From a virus, in IMG/VR virus record IMGVR_UViG_3300009181_000382, positions 1-22,462 of that record: 22,462 nucleotides of DNA; one strand, 5' to 3'. The position numbers and the translations under genes are program-made. The notes under the pieces are model-generated. The model ran no database searches. It was not told where the DNA came from and worked only from the letters and a program-made list of their open reading frames with translations. Below, one piece after another: positions 13,844-19,793 of the stretch; the first letter of the stretch is position 1, and each line of letters begins with the position of its first letter.

Positions 13844-14334
13844 CGGATTAAATCCCTATTTTTGAATGTGGTTATCATGCGGTCAAACGCTTCGGCCTTG
13901 TGCGGCAAGGTGTCGAGTTCCCGCTTGGACCTGATGCCAAGGTGTTCCTTCAGCATCGCGTCGGCCAAGTCATCGCGTGTAAGAAACTGGCTCATGGTCA
14001 AATCGCTTCCGGTGTTGTCAAAAAGCCAGTCCTGAAAAGCGGGCTCTTTGCATTTGACCCCTGCCAAATTGCTCCGGGTAAACTTGCTGGGTCTATCCTG
14101 ACCTTCGACCGCAGCGGATGGGGTAAGCACAGGAGTCACCACTGCGTCAGGCCCATTTTCTTGCAGGCGTGCTACAGCCACCCACACCGGGTTTGATCTA
14201 TCCGGTGCCCCGAACATCGACAGGAACTCATTGCTCTGCTCTATCGGTATGTCGATGGACACGCGCGCCACTTTGAGCCCCGGCATGAACCGGAGGTCAA
14301 CGTAGGTGCCACGGGTGACCGCGGGCTTAGTCAT
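13840..14334 (-). CDS. Early phage protein of unknown function (164 aa)
   Basis: The N-terminal part (DLRFMPGLKVARVSIDIPIEQ, then FLSMFGAPDRSNPVWVAVARL) is of a type I recognise from early operons of phages of alphaproteobacteria. It looks like a small beta-rich domain. After a Pro/Ser linker comes a helical C-terminal domain with FQDWLFDN and LADAMLKEHLGIRSKRELD, which resembles a short DNA-binding or protein-interaction module. No catalytic residues are seen. ATG 14334 overlaps the upstream small gene in ATGA, and the stop overlaps the HNH gene. Function unknown. Confidence 0.7.
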   Translation of the reverse strand: MTKPAVTRGTYVDLRFMPGLKVARVSIDIPIEQSNEFLSMFGAPDRSNPVWVAVARLQENGPDAVVTPVLTPSAAVEGQDRPSKFTRSNLAGVKCKEPAFQDWLFDNTGSDLTMSQFLTRDDLADAMLKEHLGIRSKRELDTLPHKAEAFDRMITTFKNRDLIR

Positions 14335-14501
14335 TTCCTCATCGCCTTTTTCATCATTTGGAACGCGACAATTTCCGCGTTCTCTCTCGTTAGCTTGGCA
14401 AGGAACTCAAGTATGGCCGCGCGTTCTTCGTATTCGTCCCGCTTGTGGTCGGGCCAGGTGCCCAACTCATTGCGGATTAGCTGGTGGTGTATGGCTACCA
14501 A
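14331..14501 (-). CDS. Small helical early protein (56 aa)
   Basis: The frame starts at TTG 14501, within the last codons of the SSB gene, and ends in TGA 14331-14333 overlapping the next ATG. It contains HHQLIRNELGTWPDHKRDEY followed by EERAAILEFLAKL and a basic end (MMKKAMRK). It is amphipathic throughout, has natural amino-acid composition, and bridges the two neighbours with short overlaps. The TTG start lacks a clear ribosome binding site and probably depends on coupling to SSB translation. Function unknown. Confidence 0.6.
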   Translation of the reverse strand: MVAIHHQLIRNELGTWPDHKRDEYEERAAILEFLAKLTRENAEIVAFQMMKKAMRK

Positions 14502-14914
14502 GGCACATCATCATCCATTGACTGCGTAGCCCTCCCCGCGTCAGCCACGGGCCTATCCGATGAGGGCTTGCCATCCAGCAGGATCAGTTCACCACCGAAG
14601 CCCTGCACAACCACTTCGGTTGAGTATTTCTCCGCGCCATCCTTGTCGGTCCATTTGCGCGTCTGAAGCTGGCCGCTGAGGTAAACCTTGGATCCCTTCT
14701 GGGTGTACTTCTCGGCAATCTCGGCAAGCTGTCCAAAAATCACGACGCGGACCCATTCCGTTTTTTCTTTGCGCTCGCCCGTGGCCTTGTCTTTCCATGA
14801 GTCAGAGCAGGCGACGTTGAGGTTCGCCACCTTCTGACCGTTCTGCATCGTGCGGATTTCGGGGTCGCGCCCGAGGTTGCCGATAATCATTACGCGGTTA
14901 AGTGAGCCAGCCAT
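14495..14914 (-). CDS. ssb: Single-stranded DNA-binding protein
   Basis: A 139-residue SSB with an OB fold: SLNRVMIIGNLGRDPEIRTM, then ANLNVACSDSWKDKATGERK, TEWVRVVIFGQLAEIAEKY and GSKVYLSGQLQTRKW, all at the usual spacing. A short flexible linker leads to the acidic tip DDDVPW. Most bacterial SSBs end in DDDIPF; this tip, which recruits partner proteins, keeps the acidic run but has Trp for Phe. It coats single strands in phage replication and works with the ERF annealing protein of the same operon. ATG 14914 has AGGAG 9-10 nt upstream. Confidence 0.95.
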   Translation of the reverse strand: MAGSLNRVMIIGNLGRDPEIRTMQNGQKVANLNVACSDSWKDKATGERKEKTEWVRVVIFGQLAEIAEKYTQKGSKVYLSGQLQTRKWTDKDGAEKYSTEVVVQGFGGELILLDGKPSSDRPVADAGRATQSMDDDVPW

Positions 14915-14915
14915 T

Positions 14916-15101
14916 TCACTTCGCTCCTGTTTTCTGAGGGGGCCACTGCCCCAATTCCTTAAGTCTGTCTTTCATCGCGTCGGCCTGGTCTGCCAGGCGG
15001 TCGATGTACGAGGTCATGGCGCGCTCGCTGGCGGTGTCGTAGTCCTCGCCTAGGTCGGCCATGCGGCGCTCCATTTCTGCGAACCAAAGGTCTTTGCTCA
15101 T
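14916..15101 (-). CDS. Small early protein between PP-loop and SSB genes (61 aa)
   Basis: ATG 15101 is chosen because it overlaps the stop of the upstream PP-loop gene (ATGA); a longer in-frame start at 15122 would overlap more. The sequence is helical and charged (DLWFAEMERRMADLGEDYDT, then IDRLADQADAMKDRLKELGQ) with no Cys or membrane span. It ends one base before the SSB start. It resembles small phage proteins that act as adaptors, but I cannot assign a role. Confidence 0.65.
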   Translation of the reverse strand: MSKDLWFAEMERRMADLGEDYDTASERAMTSYIDRLADQADAMKDRLKELGQWPPQKTGAK

Positions 15102-15934
15102 ACGCCGCACATCCCCTCGCACTCGTTGTTAAACATGTCGAATTGCCTGCTTCTCTCGTAGACGCTCGCGCTGAAATCTATTTCCGGCAGCGGCTTCATG
15201 CTGTCATGCAAGAACGGCTTCCCAATAGTCACCTGACAGGCTTGGGCTTGGGCTTGGGCTTCAAACGCAACGGCCCTGGCGAACTCCTCGGGCTCATCTG
15301 TCTTGAGGCGCAGCCACTCCTCATCCGAATGGTACGGGCAATAGACACATGCGGATCTGGGTGGGCGCGGGTAACCGTTCCGTTCCATCCACGCCAAACA
15401 ATCTGCGCGCGTCATATTAAGGTCGATTAGGGGCCAGTGGTGCTTTGACCAACTTTCTGGCGACTCTTTGCGCCGGTAGGTTTCATCGCGGGAGATGCCC
15501 AGCCACTTCATAATAAGTGGTGGCATCCCCGGCTTGTGCGCCAAGCGTTCGCGCCTGCTGACAAACAATTTGCACTGGCGTTCCAGGACGGCGACTTTGT
15601 AATCAGCCGTGTATTTGCGACCAATCATTCCTTTGGTGCCGTCCGGGGCCTGGATGTAAAACGGGACCAAAGTTTTCCAGTATTTTTTGCCGCTGCGCTT
15701 GCTGACGGCCAGTTGCAAACCATCATCGGTAAGGTTGCCCGCCGTTACTCTGTAAACCGGAAACGGCAGTTGCTTGGTTAGCCAATCCAACCACGCATAA
15801 ACTGAGCGCGGCTCCGATTGCGTATCCGCAAAAATCGCGCAGTCAGGCATTGGCGTAATTTCCCCGTGCGCAGCCATTAGCGCCATTGTTGACGACTGCA
15901 CGCCGGCCCCGAGGGAGATGACGTTCAGCATCAT
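15098..15934 (-). CDS. PP-loop ATPase-like enzyme (second, different family)
   Basis: A 278-residue protein starting MLNVISLGAGVQSST. SLGAGVQSS (7-15) is a PP-loop variant found in phage and bacterial adenine-nucleotide alpha-hydrolase-like enzymes. FADTQSEP (36-43) follows as in PAPS-reductase relatives. C196/C199 in CVYCPYHSDEEW and C272/C276 near the end suggest an Fe-S cluster or zinc site. SRDETYRRKES (148-158) occupies the place of the GxRxxES-type motif. It shares little with the other PP-loop protein of the operon beyond the fold. Reaction unknown; thiolation or amidation of a nucleobase is a reasonable guess. The start overlaps the ERF stop in ATGA. Confidence 0.8.
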   Translation of the reverse strand: MMLNVISLGAGVQSSTMALMAAHGEITPMPDCAIFADTQSEPRSVYAWLDWLTKQLPFPVYRVTAGNLTDDGLQLAVSKRSGKKYWKTLVPFYIQAPDGTKGMIGRKYTADYKVAVLERQCKLFVSRRERLAHKPGMPPLIMKWLGISRDETYRRKESPESWSKHHWPLIDLNMTRADCLAWMERNGYPRPPRSACVYCPYHSDEEWLRLKTDEPEEFARAVAFEAQAQAQACQVTIGKPFLHDSMKPLPEIDFSASVYERSRQFDMFNNECEGMCGV

Positions 15935-16716
15935 TCAGCGGCCTGAGGTTGCTGAAGCGCCACTGCGGCGGCTTCCACTTCCTTGATGAACTTGTCAAAC
16001 GCTGGCCTGCACTCGTATGCCGTCGCCATCTTCTGAGCCTCTCCGCGCAGCCCAGTCCCGTCAGGTCCGGTCCAGAGGTTGGGATACACCCCGCAAATCT
16101 TGACGTAGCGGGGCTTGGCGGCGGTGATGTGTTCCATCAGCTCATCGGGGGATCCGCAGCCGTTGAGGTCATGGATGTGGTTTCTCACCCAGGTCTTGGC
16201 CTCGGACACACCGGGCGCGTTCTTTGCGTTCACTGGGTCTTTCTCGGCAGGCTTGGCAACGGGTCCGGGCTTGTGTTCCTCGGTCGAGCCATCGTCGGCA
16301 TCTTCGCCAGTCTCCAAGCCGAGGGCTTTCAGCAGCGCCATTTTGACGGCGTAGGAGATTGCCTTGCCGGGGCCTTTGTCTTGGGCGTCGATCCCATAGC
16401 CGAGGGTGGGCACGCACACGAAGTCTGAGGGGTCCGCGGCGTTGACAAACTTGATGTCCAGCGACATTTCGGTTCGGTTGCCGTTCTGCACGTAGGCCAT
16501 GTTTTGCGGGTAATAGAGGACGCCATGCTTGACCAGCACCGGGCGAACCTTGGCGGTCACGGCGTCATGGGTGACAACCTTGTAGTTGCCAATAGGGCGG
16601 TCCTTTTGAATGTAGGAAACCTCGGCCATCACAGCGAGCAGGCGTTGATGAACGTTGCGGTTATCGACCGCGGCTGCGGTGGAAGTCTCAGGCGTTGATT
16701 TCGTGACTGCGTTCAT
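15931..16716 (-). CDS. erf: ERF-family single-strand annealing protein
   Basis: A 261-residue protein. Residues about 22-140 form the ERF core: HQRLLAVMAEVSYIQKD, THDAVTAKVRPVLVKHGVLY and the signature GYGIDAQDKGPGKAISYAVK continuing into ALLKALGLETGEDADD. The family anneals complementary single strands and promotes recombination or genome circularisation without RecA. After a Pro/Lys/Glu linker (about 145-170) comes a C-terminal helical domain with WVRNHIHDLNGCGSPDEL. ATG 16716 has AAAGAGGT with short spacing. SSB downstream in the same operon is a natural partner. Confidence 0.9.
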   Translation of the reverse strand: MNAVTKSTPETSTAAAVDNRNVHQRLLAVMAEVSYIQKDRPIGNYKVVTHDAVTAKVRPVLVKHGVLYYPQNMAYVQNGNRTEMSLDIKFVNAADPSDFVCVPTLGYGIDAQDKGPGKAISYAVKMALLKALGLETGEDADDGSTEEHKPGPVAKPAEKDPVNAKNAPGVSEAKTWVRNHIHDLNGCGSPDELMEHITAAKPRYVKICGVYPNLWTGPDGTGLRGEAQKMATAYECRPAFDKFIKEVEAAAVALQQPQAAE

Positions 16717-16728
16717 TGCAAACCTCTT

Positions 16729-16839
16729 TCAATTCCAAAAGCGATAATCAGAAACGTCCAACCCCGAGACGCGCCAGAAGATGGGCGGCAGCAGCAAGTT
16801 GCGCAGACGAATGAGAGTGCGGCGGCGTCTGCGGGTCAT
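16729..16839 (-). CDS. Very small basic protein (36 aa)
   Basis: ATG 16839 overlaps the stop of the upstream gene (ATGA), and TGA 16729-16731 lies just before the ribosome binding site of the ERF gene. The product begins MTRRRRRTLIRLRNLLLPPI and ends WRVSGLDVSDYRFWN. It is strongly basic at the start with a hydrophobic centre. It fills the only gap in this part of the operon. Coupling supports it, but composition is extreme, so it may also be a translated leader for the ERF gene. Confidence 0.45.
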   Translation of the reverse strand: MTRRRRRTLIRLRNLLLPPIFWRVSGLDVSDYRFWN

Positions 16840-17039
16840 TGTTTGAAAACCTTCAGGGCTTCGTCTGCGCGCGCCTGAATTTCCTTGGCGCGAGTCGTCC
16901 AATTTGTGATGTCATCAGCGTGCTCAATGGAACTGCGCGTAAAGCTCTCAATGAACGCCAAGGCGCAGCGCAAGTCGGTCATCAGCGCATAGGTCTTGCA
17001 GTATTCGCTAAACCAGTCGGTGGGCTGCGTGTTGCTCAT
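16836..17039 (-). CDS. Small helical early protein (67 aa)
   Basis: ATG 17039 is chosen because it overlaps the stop of the upstream 36-residue membrane gene (ATGA); an in-frame GTG at 17057 would add 6 residues. The sequence (PTDWFSEYCKTYALMTDLRC, then IEHADDITNWTTRAKEIQAR) is helical and soluble. No known motif. It is one of a series of short genes next to the leftward promoter. Confidence 0.6.
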   Translation of the reverse strand: MSNTQPTDWFSEYCKTYALMTDLRCALAFIESFTRSSIEHADDITNWTTRAKEIQARADEALKVFKQ

Positions 17040-17146
17040 GGGGCTAACGCCATCCACAGCATCCAGGGCGTGGCCATCAGCGCAGCTAAAGCCAGCCCAT
17101 GCCCCACAAGGATCAGGTCGGCGTGTAGTTGGTCGAGGGAGTACAT
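17036..17146 (-). CDS. Very small membrane protein (36 aa)
   Basis: ATG 17146 is preceded by GGAGGAA with 5 nt spacing, one of the best ribosome binding sites in the operon, and the gene ends in an ATGA overlap with the next. The product starts MYSLDQLHADLI; the rest (VGHGLALAALMATPWMLWMA) is a single membrane span. Function unknown. Early phage membrane peptides of this size can block host functions or superinfection, but nothing here shows that. Confidence 0.6.
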   Translation of the reverse strand: MYSLDQLHADLILVGHGLALAALMATPWMLWMALAP

Positions 17147-17148
17147 GG

Positions 17149-17319
17149 CTATTCCTCCCCCATCAGGTCATCGATGGCGTCTTGCTCAGTCGCGCCCCGG
17201 CCCACGCGCAGCCGGCCATCATCGTCAGTCTCATCGCCGTCAAAGTGGGCTTGCCAGTCGGCATGGCGGAAGGGCACGGGCGGGCAAACAAACGTGGTGA
17301 TGATTTTGCGGTCGGTCAT
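17149..17319 (-). CDS. Small acidic early protein (56 aa)
   Basis: ATG 17319 to TAG 17149-17151. It starts MTDRKIITTFVCPPVPFR, continues HADWQAHFDGDETDDDG and ends GATEQDAIDDLMGEE. The K-x-x-x-T-F-V-x-P-P-V-P start, a D-W-x-A-x-F-D-G middle and a G-A-T-E-x-x-A-I end match a small protein I know from early operons of rhizobial phages; its role is unknown. The many Asp and Glu allow a DNA-mimic or inhibitor role as speculation. It lies 3 nt after the upstream gene's stop. Confidence 0.7.
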   Translation of the reverse strand: MTDRKIITTFVCPPVPFRHADWQAHFDGDETDDDGRLRVGRGATEQDAIDDLMGEE

Positions 17320-17322
17320 GGC

Positions 17323-17637
17323 TTACTCCGCTGCCACTGAGTACCCAGCACGGCGCCGCTGCATGAACAGCTCATCAGAAAGCTCATCAATCCCAGCGGT
17401 CGCCATGTTCTCCGCGTCGCAAAACCCGTTCACAAACAGGTCGGACGCATCCCCTTCGGGATGGAACACTTTGGACAGGTCATCCATGAGCTTTTCGCGG
17501 AGGGCGGGCTCGATCCCAATCGTTGCCGAGCGTGCTTCGCTCAAGGCCATAAGGAGGTGGTTGCGGATGTTTTCTTTAACCGTCGCGATGACGGCCTGGT
17601 CGGACTCGGCTTTGCGGAGAGAAAAGGGACAGGTCAT
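17323..17637 (-). CDS. Early phage protein of unknown function (104 aa)
   Basis: Soluble and largely helical: KAESDQAVIATVKENIRNHL, LMALSEARSATIGIEPALRE, then KVFHPEGDASDLFVNGFCDA and an RRRAGYS tail. ATG 17637 lies 3 nt after the stop of the first operon gene. There are no Cys pairs and no membrane span. I do not recognise the family. Clean composition and tight spacing support a real gene. Confidence 0.65.
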   Translation of the reverse strand: MTCPFSLRKAESDQAVIATVKENIRNHLLMALSEARSATIGIEPALREKLMDDLSKVFHPEGDASDLFVNGFCDAENMATAGIDELSDELFMQRRRAGYSVAAE

Positions 17638-17640
17638 GGC

Positions 17641-17841
17641 TTATGCCGCCTTCCGCTGACGGCGCTTCGGGGCCACGTACTCGGAGGCGCGGCCTTCGTA
17701 GTACGCGGTGTGGCGCTCCAGCTCGTCGCGGCTCTCGCACAGACCGGCCCAGGTCATGATGTCGATCGTCTCGTTGGCCGGGTGGTTCTGCGCTTTAGTG
17801 AGGCGTTCAATCAGGTCGGGGGCTTGGGTCCAGGTGAACAT
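17641..17841 (-). CDS. First gene of the leftward early operon (66 aa)
   Basis: ATG 17841 is chosen because GGAG lies 8 nt upstream; an in-frame ATG at 17877 would lie inside the operator region, close to the expected transcript start. The protein (MFTWTQAPDLIERLTKAQNH, TIDIMTWAGLCESRDELERH, then YVAPKRRQRKAA) is short, helical and ends in a basic tail. It is the first product made when the repressor leaves the left operators. Function unknown. Confidence 0.65.
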   Translation of the reverse strand: MFTWTQAPDLIERLTKAQNHPANETIDIMTWAGLCESRDELERHTAYYEGRASEYVAPKRRQRKAA

Positions 17842-17873
17842 CTGTGCTGCTCCAGTGCTTGGTGACTGAAGAC

Positions 17874-17902
17874 ACATTGTCGGATATTTCCGTCACCGTC
17901 AA
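17874..17902 (-). promoter_or_regulatory. Putative leftward early promoter (PL-like)
   Basis: On the minus strand TTGACG (17897-17902) is followed after 17 nt by CAATGT (17874-17879), which is a weak -10. The transcript would start near 17867, about 25 nt before ATG 17841. The operator at 17879-17894 lies inside the spacer, so repressor binding would block polymerase. Inferred from pattern and position. Confidence 0.5.
17879..17894. promoter_or_regulatory. Operator site L1
   Basis: GTCGGATATTTCCGTC is a 16-bp near-palindrome matching the sites at 19254-19269 and 19276-19291 (consensus GWCGGAAATTTCYGWC). It overlaps the putative PL spacer. Confidence 0.65.
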
Positions 17903-17938
17903 CGGGAAAAATCCGCCATGACGGAAATTCTTTCCGAC
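17901..17938. promoter_or_regulatory. Operator sites L2 (degenerate) and L3
   Basis: L3 at 17920-17938 (GACGGAAATTCTTTCCGAC) has both half-sites of the operator motif with 3 extra central bases. Between L1 and L3, 17901-17917 (AACGGGAAAAATCCGCC) looks like a weaker third copy. Site centres are about 20-22 bp apart, so the sites lie on one face of the DNA as in lambda-type operators. Confidence 0.55.
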
Positions 17939-17983
17939 AGCGTTAAAAAGGTTCGGGATTAGGGGGTGACGGGCCTTATGACC

Positions 17984-18289
17984 CTAGGACTTGGGTCGGG
18001 TGCAGCCCTTGCGTTCCCATTTGTCCTTGGCGGCGGCATCGGCCTTGGTCTGCCAGGCCATGTTATCCGGGCGATCCGGGCCACCGCAGGCAAGGGGTTT
18101 TACGTGGTCTATGACCCACCCCGGACAGGGGCCCTTTGTGGCCGCATTGGCGGGGCAGGGGTGGGCCTTCTTGAATTGGGCTATGGCTGCGTCGCTTCGG
18201 GGCTGACGGGCCTCAGACGGGCTTGTAAGGCACGCCAGAGGCAGGCTTAGGCTTGCCAGAACCAAGAGAGCCTTCCGGGACACGTTCAT
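17984..18289 (-). CDS. Exported HNH nuclease-like protein in the repressor operon
   Basis: A 101-residue protein with a signal peptide (NVSRKALLVLASLSLPLACL, probable cleavage near SEA-RQ). The mature part has FKKAHPCPAN, CPGWVIDHVKPLACGG, then DNMAWQT and KDKWERKGC. The IDH...N-M-x-W-Q-T...K-D-x-W-E pattern is an HNH nuclease core, and four Cys could form disulfides in the periplasm. The family is widespread in phages and proteobacteria; its targets are mostly unknown. ATG 18289 gives the best signal peptide; ATG 18310 is an alternative. The first 77 bases overlap the upstream lipoprotein gene. Being downstream of the repressor, it should be expressed in the lysogen. Confidence 0.75.
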   Translation of the reverse strand: MNVSRKALLVLASLSLPLACLTSPSEARQPRSDAAIAQFKKAHPCPANAATKGPCPGWVIDHVKPLACGGPDRPDNMAWQTKADAAAKDKWERKGCTRPKS

Positions 18290-18506
18290 AGCCCGCGCGC
18301 TGGTAATCATCTATGCAACCCCGCAGTCTGGTTTCAGCCCCGGCCCCGCTTCCAAAGGTCTGGGGCGCAACAATCTGGGCCACGGACTGAGCGGAACTAT
18401 ACGGGCCGCATTTGGCGATTTCATCACCCCGGCGAAGGTAAACGATCTCCCCGCCCGCGGCGCAGCCCGAAAGCAACAAAACCCCGAAAATCGCTAATTT
18501 CCGCAT
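18213..18506 (-). CDS. Small lipoprotein behind the repressor gene
   Basis: A 97-residue lipoprotein: signal MRKLAIFGVLLLSGC with lipobox LSGC (Cys15), then IVYLRRGDEIAKCGPY, AETRLRGCIDDYQRAGYERV and a polar Pro/Lys tail. The C-G-P-Y and L-R-G-C-x-x-D-Y-Q-R-x-G-Y motifs resemble a conserved small lipoprotein of proteobacteria with unknown role. ATG 18506 has AAAGGTG 4 nt upstream and follows the repressor stop by 3 nt, so it is almost certainly on the repressor transcript. Its 3' end overlaps the HNH gene's signal peptide coding region in another frame. Confidence 0.75.
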   Translation of the reverse strand: MRKLAIFGVLLLSGCAAGGEIVYLRRGDEIAKCGPYSSAQSVAQIVAPQTFGSGAGAETRLRGCIDDYQRAGYERVPEGSLGSGKPKPASGVPYKPV

Positions 18507-18509
18507 GTT

Positions 18510-19214
18510 TCACCTTTCCAGGTAATCGACCCCGACAACCAGGTGGATCTTGTCCACCTTGTCCTGCTTCCACTGAATGTCCTTGGGCGGGTTGAACTGC
18601 CGGCAAACCACGACGCCCCCGGCCCGCCGCACCAGGCGCTTCACGAAGCACTGACCATCGGTGAGTTGGATCACCACGTCATCGCCCGGGCGGACTTGGC
18701 GGAAAGGATCGACCTGAAGCACCTCTCCGGGCTGGTATCGAGGGTCCATTGACGTGTCATAGACCCTGACCGCATAAGCCTCGGCAACACCTACGAGACT
18801 GGCTGGACGCACGGCGAACCCCCATACTTTACCTTGATCGATAAAGAACCCAGCTTCGCCGCCCCTTCCGTGCCCTAAAATGGGCAAGTCTTTTTGTCCT
18901 GTCTGGGGCGCCGGGATAAAGGTTAGGTTGCCTTTTGGCTTAGAATCAATTGCCATATTTGCGTTATGCGGGCGCACCGGCTCAACCGTGAGTTCGCCGG
19001 AATCAATGCCTAGTATGCGAGCAAGGATGGCGACATCTTCGGCCCGAAGCTCCCGAGGGCTGGCTTTGAAGATGTAATCGTGAAGATACCCACGGGCGCG
19101 GGGCTTTCCGGCGTAGGTCAAACGGGTGGATAGCGCACTGAGGCTGTACCCGGCCTTTTCCGCCAGGGCGAGTAATTTTTTTCGGGCCATGTCTAGGTTG
19201 TCGTTTTCCGCCAT
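18510..19214 (-). CDS. cI: CI-like repressor with S24 (LexA-type) peptidase domain
   Basis: A 234-residue repressor. Residues 8-75 form a helix-turn-helix domain (KLLALAEKAGYSLSALSTRL and LRAEDVAILARILGI). A linker to about 107 leads to the S24 domain: self-cleavage bond most likely Ala121-Gly122 (in GGEAGFF), Ser155 in YDTSMDP and Lys192 in CFVKRLV. The set is complete, so induction by RecA-driven self-cleavage is expected. ATG 19214 has no Shine-Dalgarno sequence; a possible promoter places the transcript start within a few bases of it. The gene faces cro, and the DNA between carries two operator sites. Confidence 0.92.
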   Translation of the reverse strand: MAENDNLDMARKKLLALAEKAGYSLSALSTRLTYAGKPRARGYLHDYIFKASPRELRAEDVAILARILGIDSGELTVEPVRPHNANMAIDSKPKGNLTFIPAPQTGQKDLPILGHGRGGEAGFFIDQGKVWGFAVRPASLVGVAEAYAVRVYDTSMDPRYQPGEVLQVDPFRQVRPGDDVVIQLTDGQCFVKRLVRRAGGVVVCRQFNPPKDIQWKQDKVDKIHLVVGVDYLER

Positions 19215-19223
19215 AGGGGATTA

Positions 19224-19253
19224 ATTTTCGCTCATGGCAGTGACGGAACCCAA
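19224..19253 (-). promoter_or_regulatory. Possible repressor maintenance promoter (PRM-like)
   Basis: On minus, TTGGGT (19248-19253) and GAAAAT (19224-19229) are spaced by 18 nt. The operator at 19254-19269 ends right next to the -35, where bound repressor could touch polymerase as lambda CI does at OR2. The transcript would begin almost at ATG 19214. Both hexamers are imperfect. Confidence 0.4.
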
Positions 19254-19269
19254 GACGGAAATTTCTGTT
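19254..19269. promoter_or_regulatory. Operator site R2
   Basis: GACGGAAATTTCTGTT matches the 16-bp operator motif; the left half is perfect and the right half is weak. Its centre is 22 bp from that of R1. An extra half-site (GACGGAA) lies at 19242-19248. Confidence 0.65.
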
Positions 19270-19296
19270 TACAACGTCGGAAATTTCCATCAGTAT
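19268..19296 (+). promoter_or_regulatory. Putative rightward early promoter (PR-like)
   Basis: TTTACA (19268-19273) and CAGTAT (19291-19296) with 17 nt spacing. Operator R1 (19276-19291) fills the spacer. The start of transcription is expected near 19303, only about 4 nt before the cro ATG. Confidence 0.5.
19276..19291. promoter_or_regulatory. Operator site R1
   Basis: GTCGGAAATTTCCATC with the perfect 10-bp palindrome GGAAATTTCC at its core is the best-preserved copy of the operator motif. It lies in the PR spacer, so binding should stop cro and the rightward operon. Confidence 0.7.
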
Positions 19297-19306
19297 CCAA
19301 CGCACC

Positions 19307-19540
19307 ATGAGCAAACAACGCAAAAAGCCCAAGAAACCCGACGCCGAATTGATGGCGAGCATTCGCCAATTCATCAAGGCGACCCACATCAGCCCCAGCA
19401 CGTTTGGTCGAGCCGTGGCGAATGATCCAAGCCTGATTGACGGCGTGAAAAAGGGCCGTGAGCTGCGCCGCGAGTTGCGCGCCAAGGTCTTGAATTACAT
19501 CCGCACCCATTCTGCCGAGCAGATGGAAGCAGCGGAATGA
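19307..19540 (+). CDS. cro: Cro-like transcription regulator
   Basis: A 77-residue basic protein, diverging from the repressor gene. After a Lys/Arg-rich start come SIRQFIKATHISPSTFGRAV, which forms a helix-turn-helix (HISPSTFGRAV as the turn and recognition helix), and then DPSLIDGVKKGRELRRELRA. The F-x-x-x-T-x-(I/M)-S-x-(S/T)-x-F-G-x-x-A-x-x-D-P pattern is that of Cro-like proteins of alphaproteobacterial phages. It should bind the same operators and favour lytic growth. No Shine-Dalgarno sequence precedes ATG 19307, and the putative PR start makes the transcript nearly leaderless. Confidence 0.85.
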   Translation: MSKQRKKPKKPDAELMASIRQFIKATHISPSTFGRAVANDPSLIDGVKKGRELRRELRAKVLNYIRTHSAEQMEAAE

Positions 19541-19793
19541 CCCCCTCACTTCAAACCGCTCTGGCCCGTATGGCGTTCCCCCGCGCCACCAGAGCCGCGC
19601 GTGGTGGCCCCCCCTCCATCACGCGCACCCATTTGGCGCACAAGCGCAAAATCCGCGACCTGGACGGCATCCGGGGATTCACTTGTTGGAAAGGTCCCAC
19701 TCGGAACTACGCTGAAGTGTCTGCCTTTGCGTTGAAGTCGGATTACCCCTCGGGCTTCAACCTCGTTCAACAACGTTCTTCTACCAAACTCAT

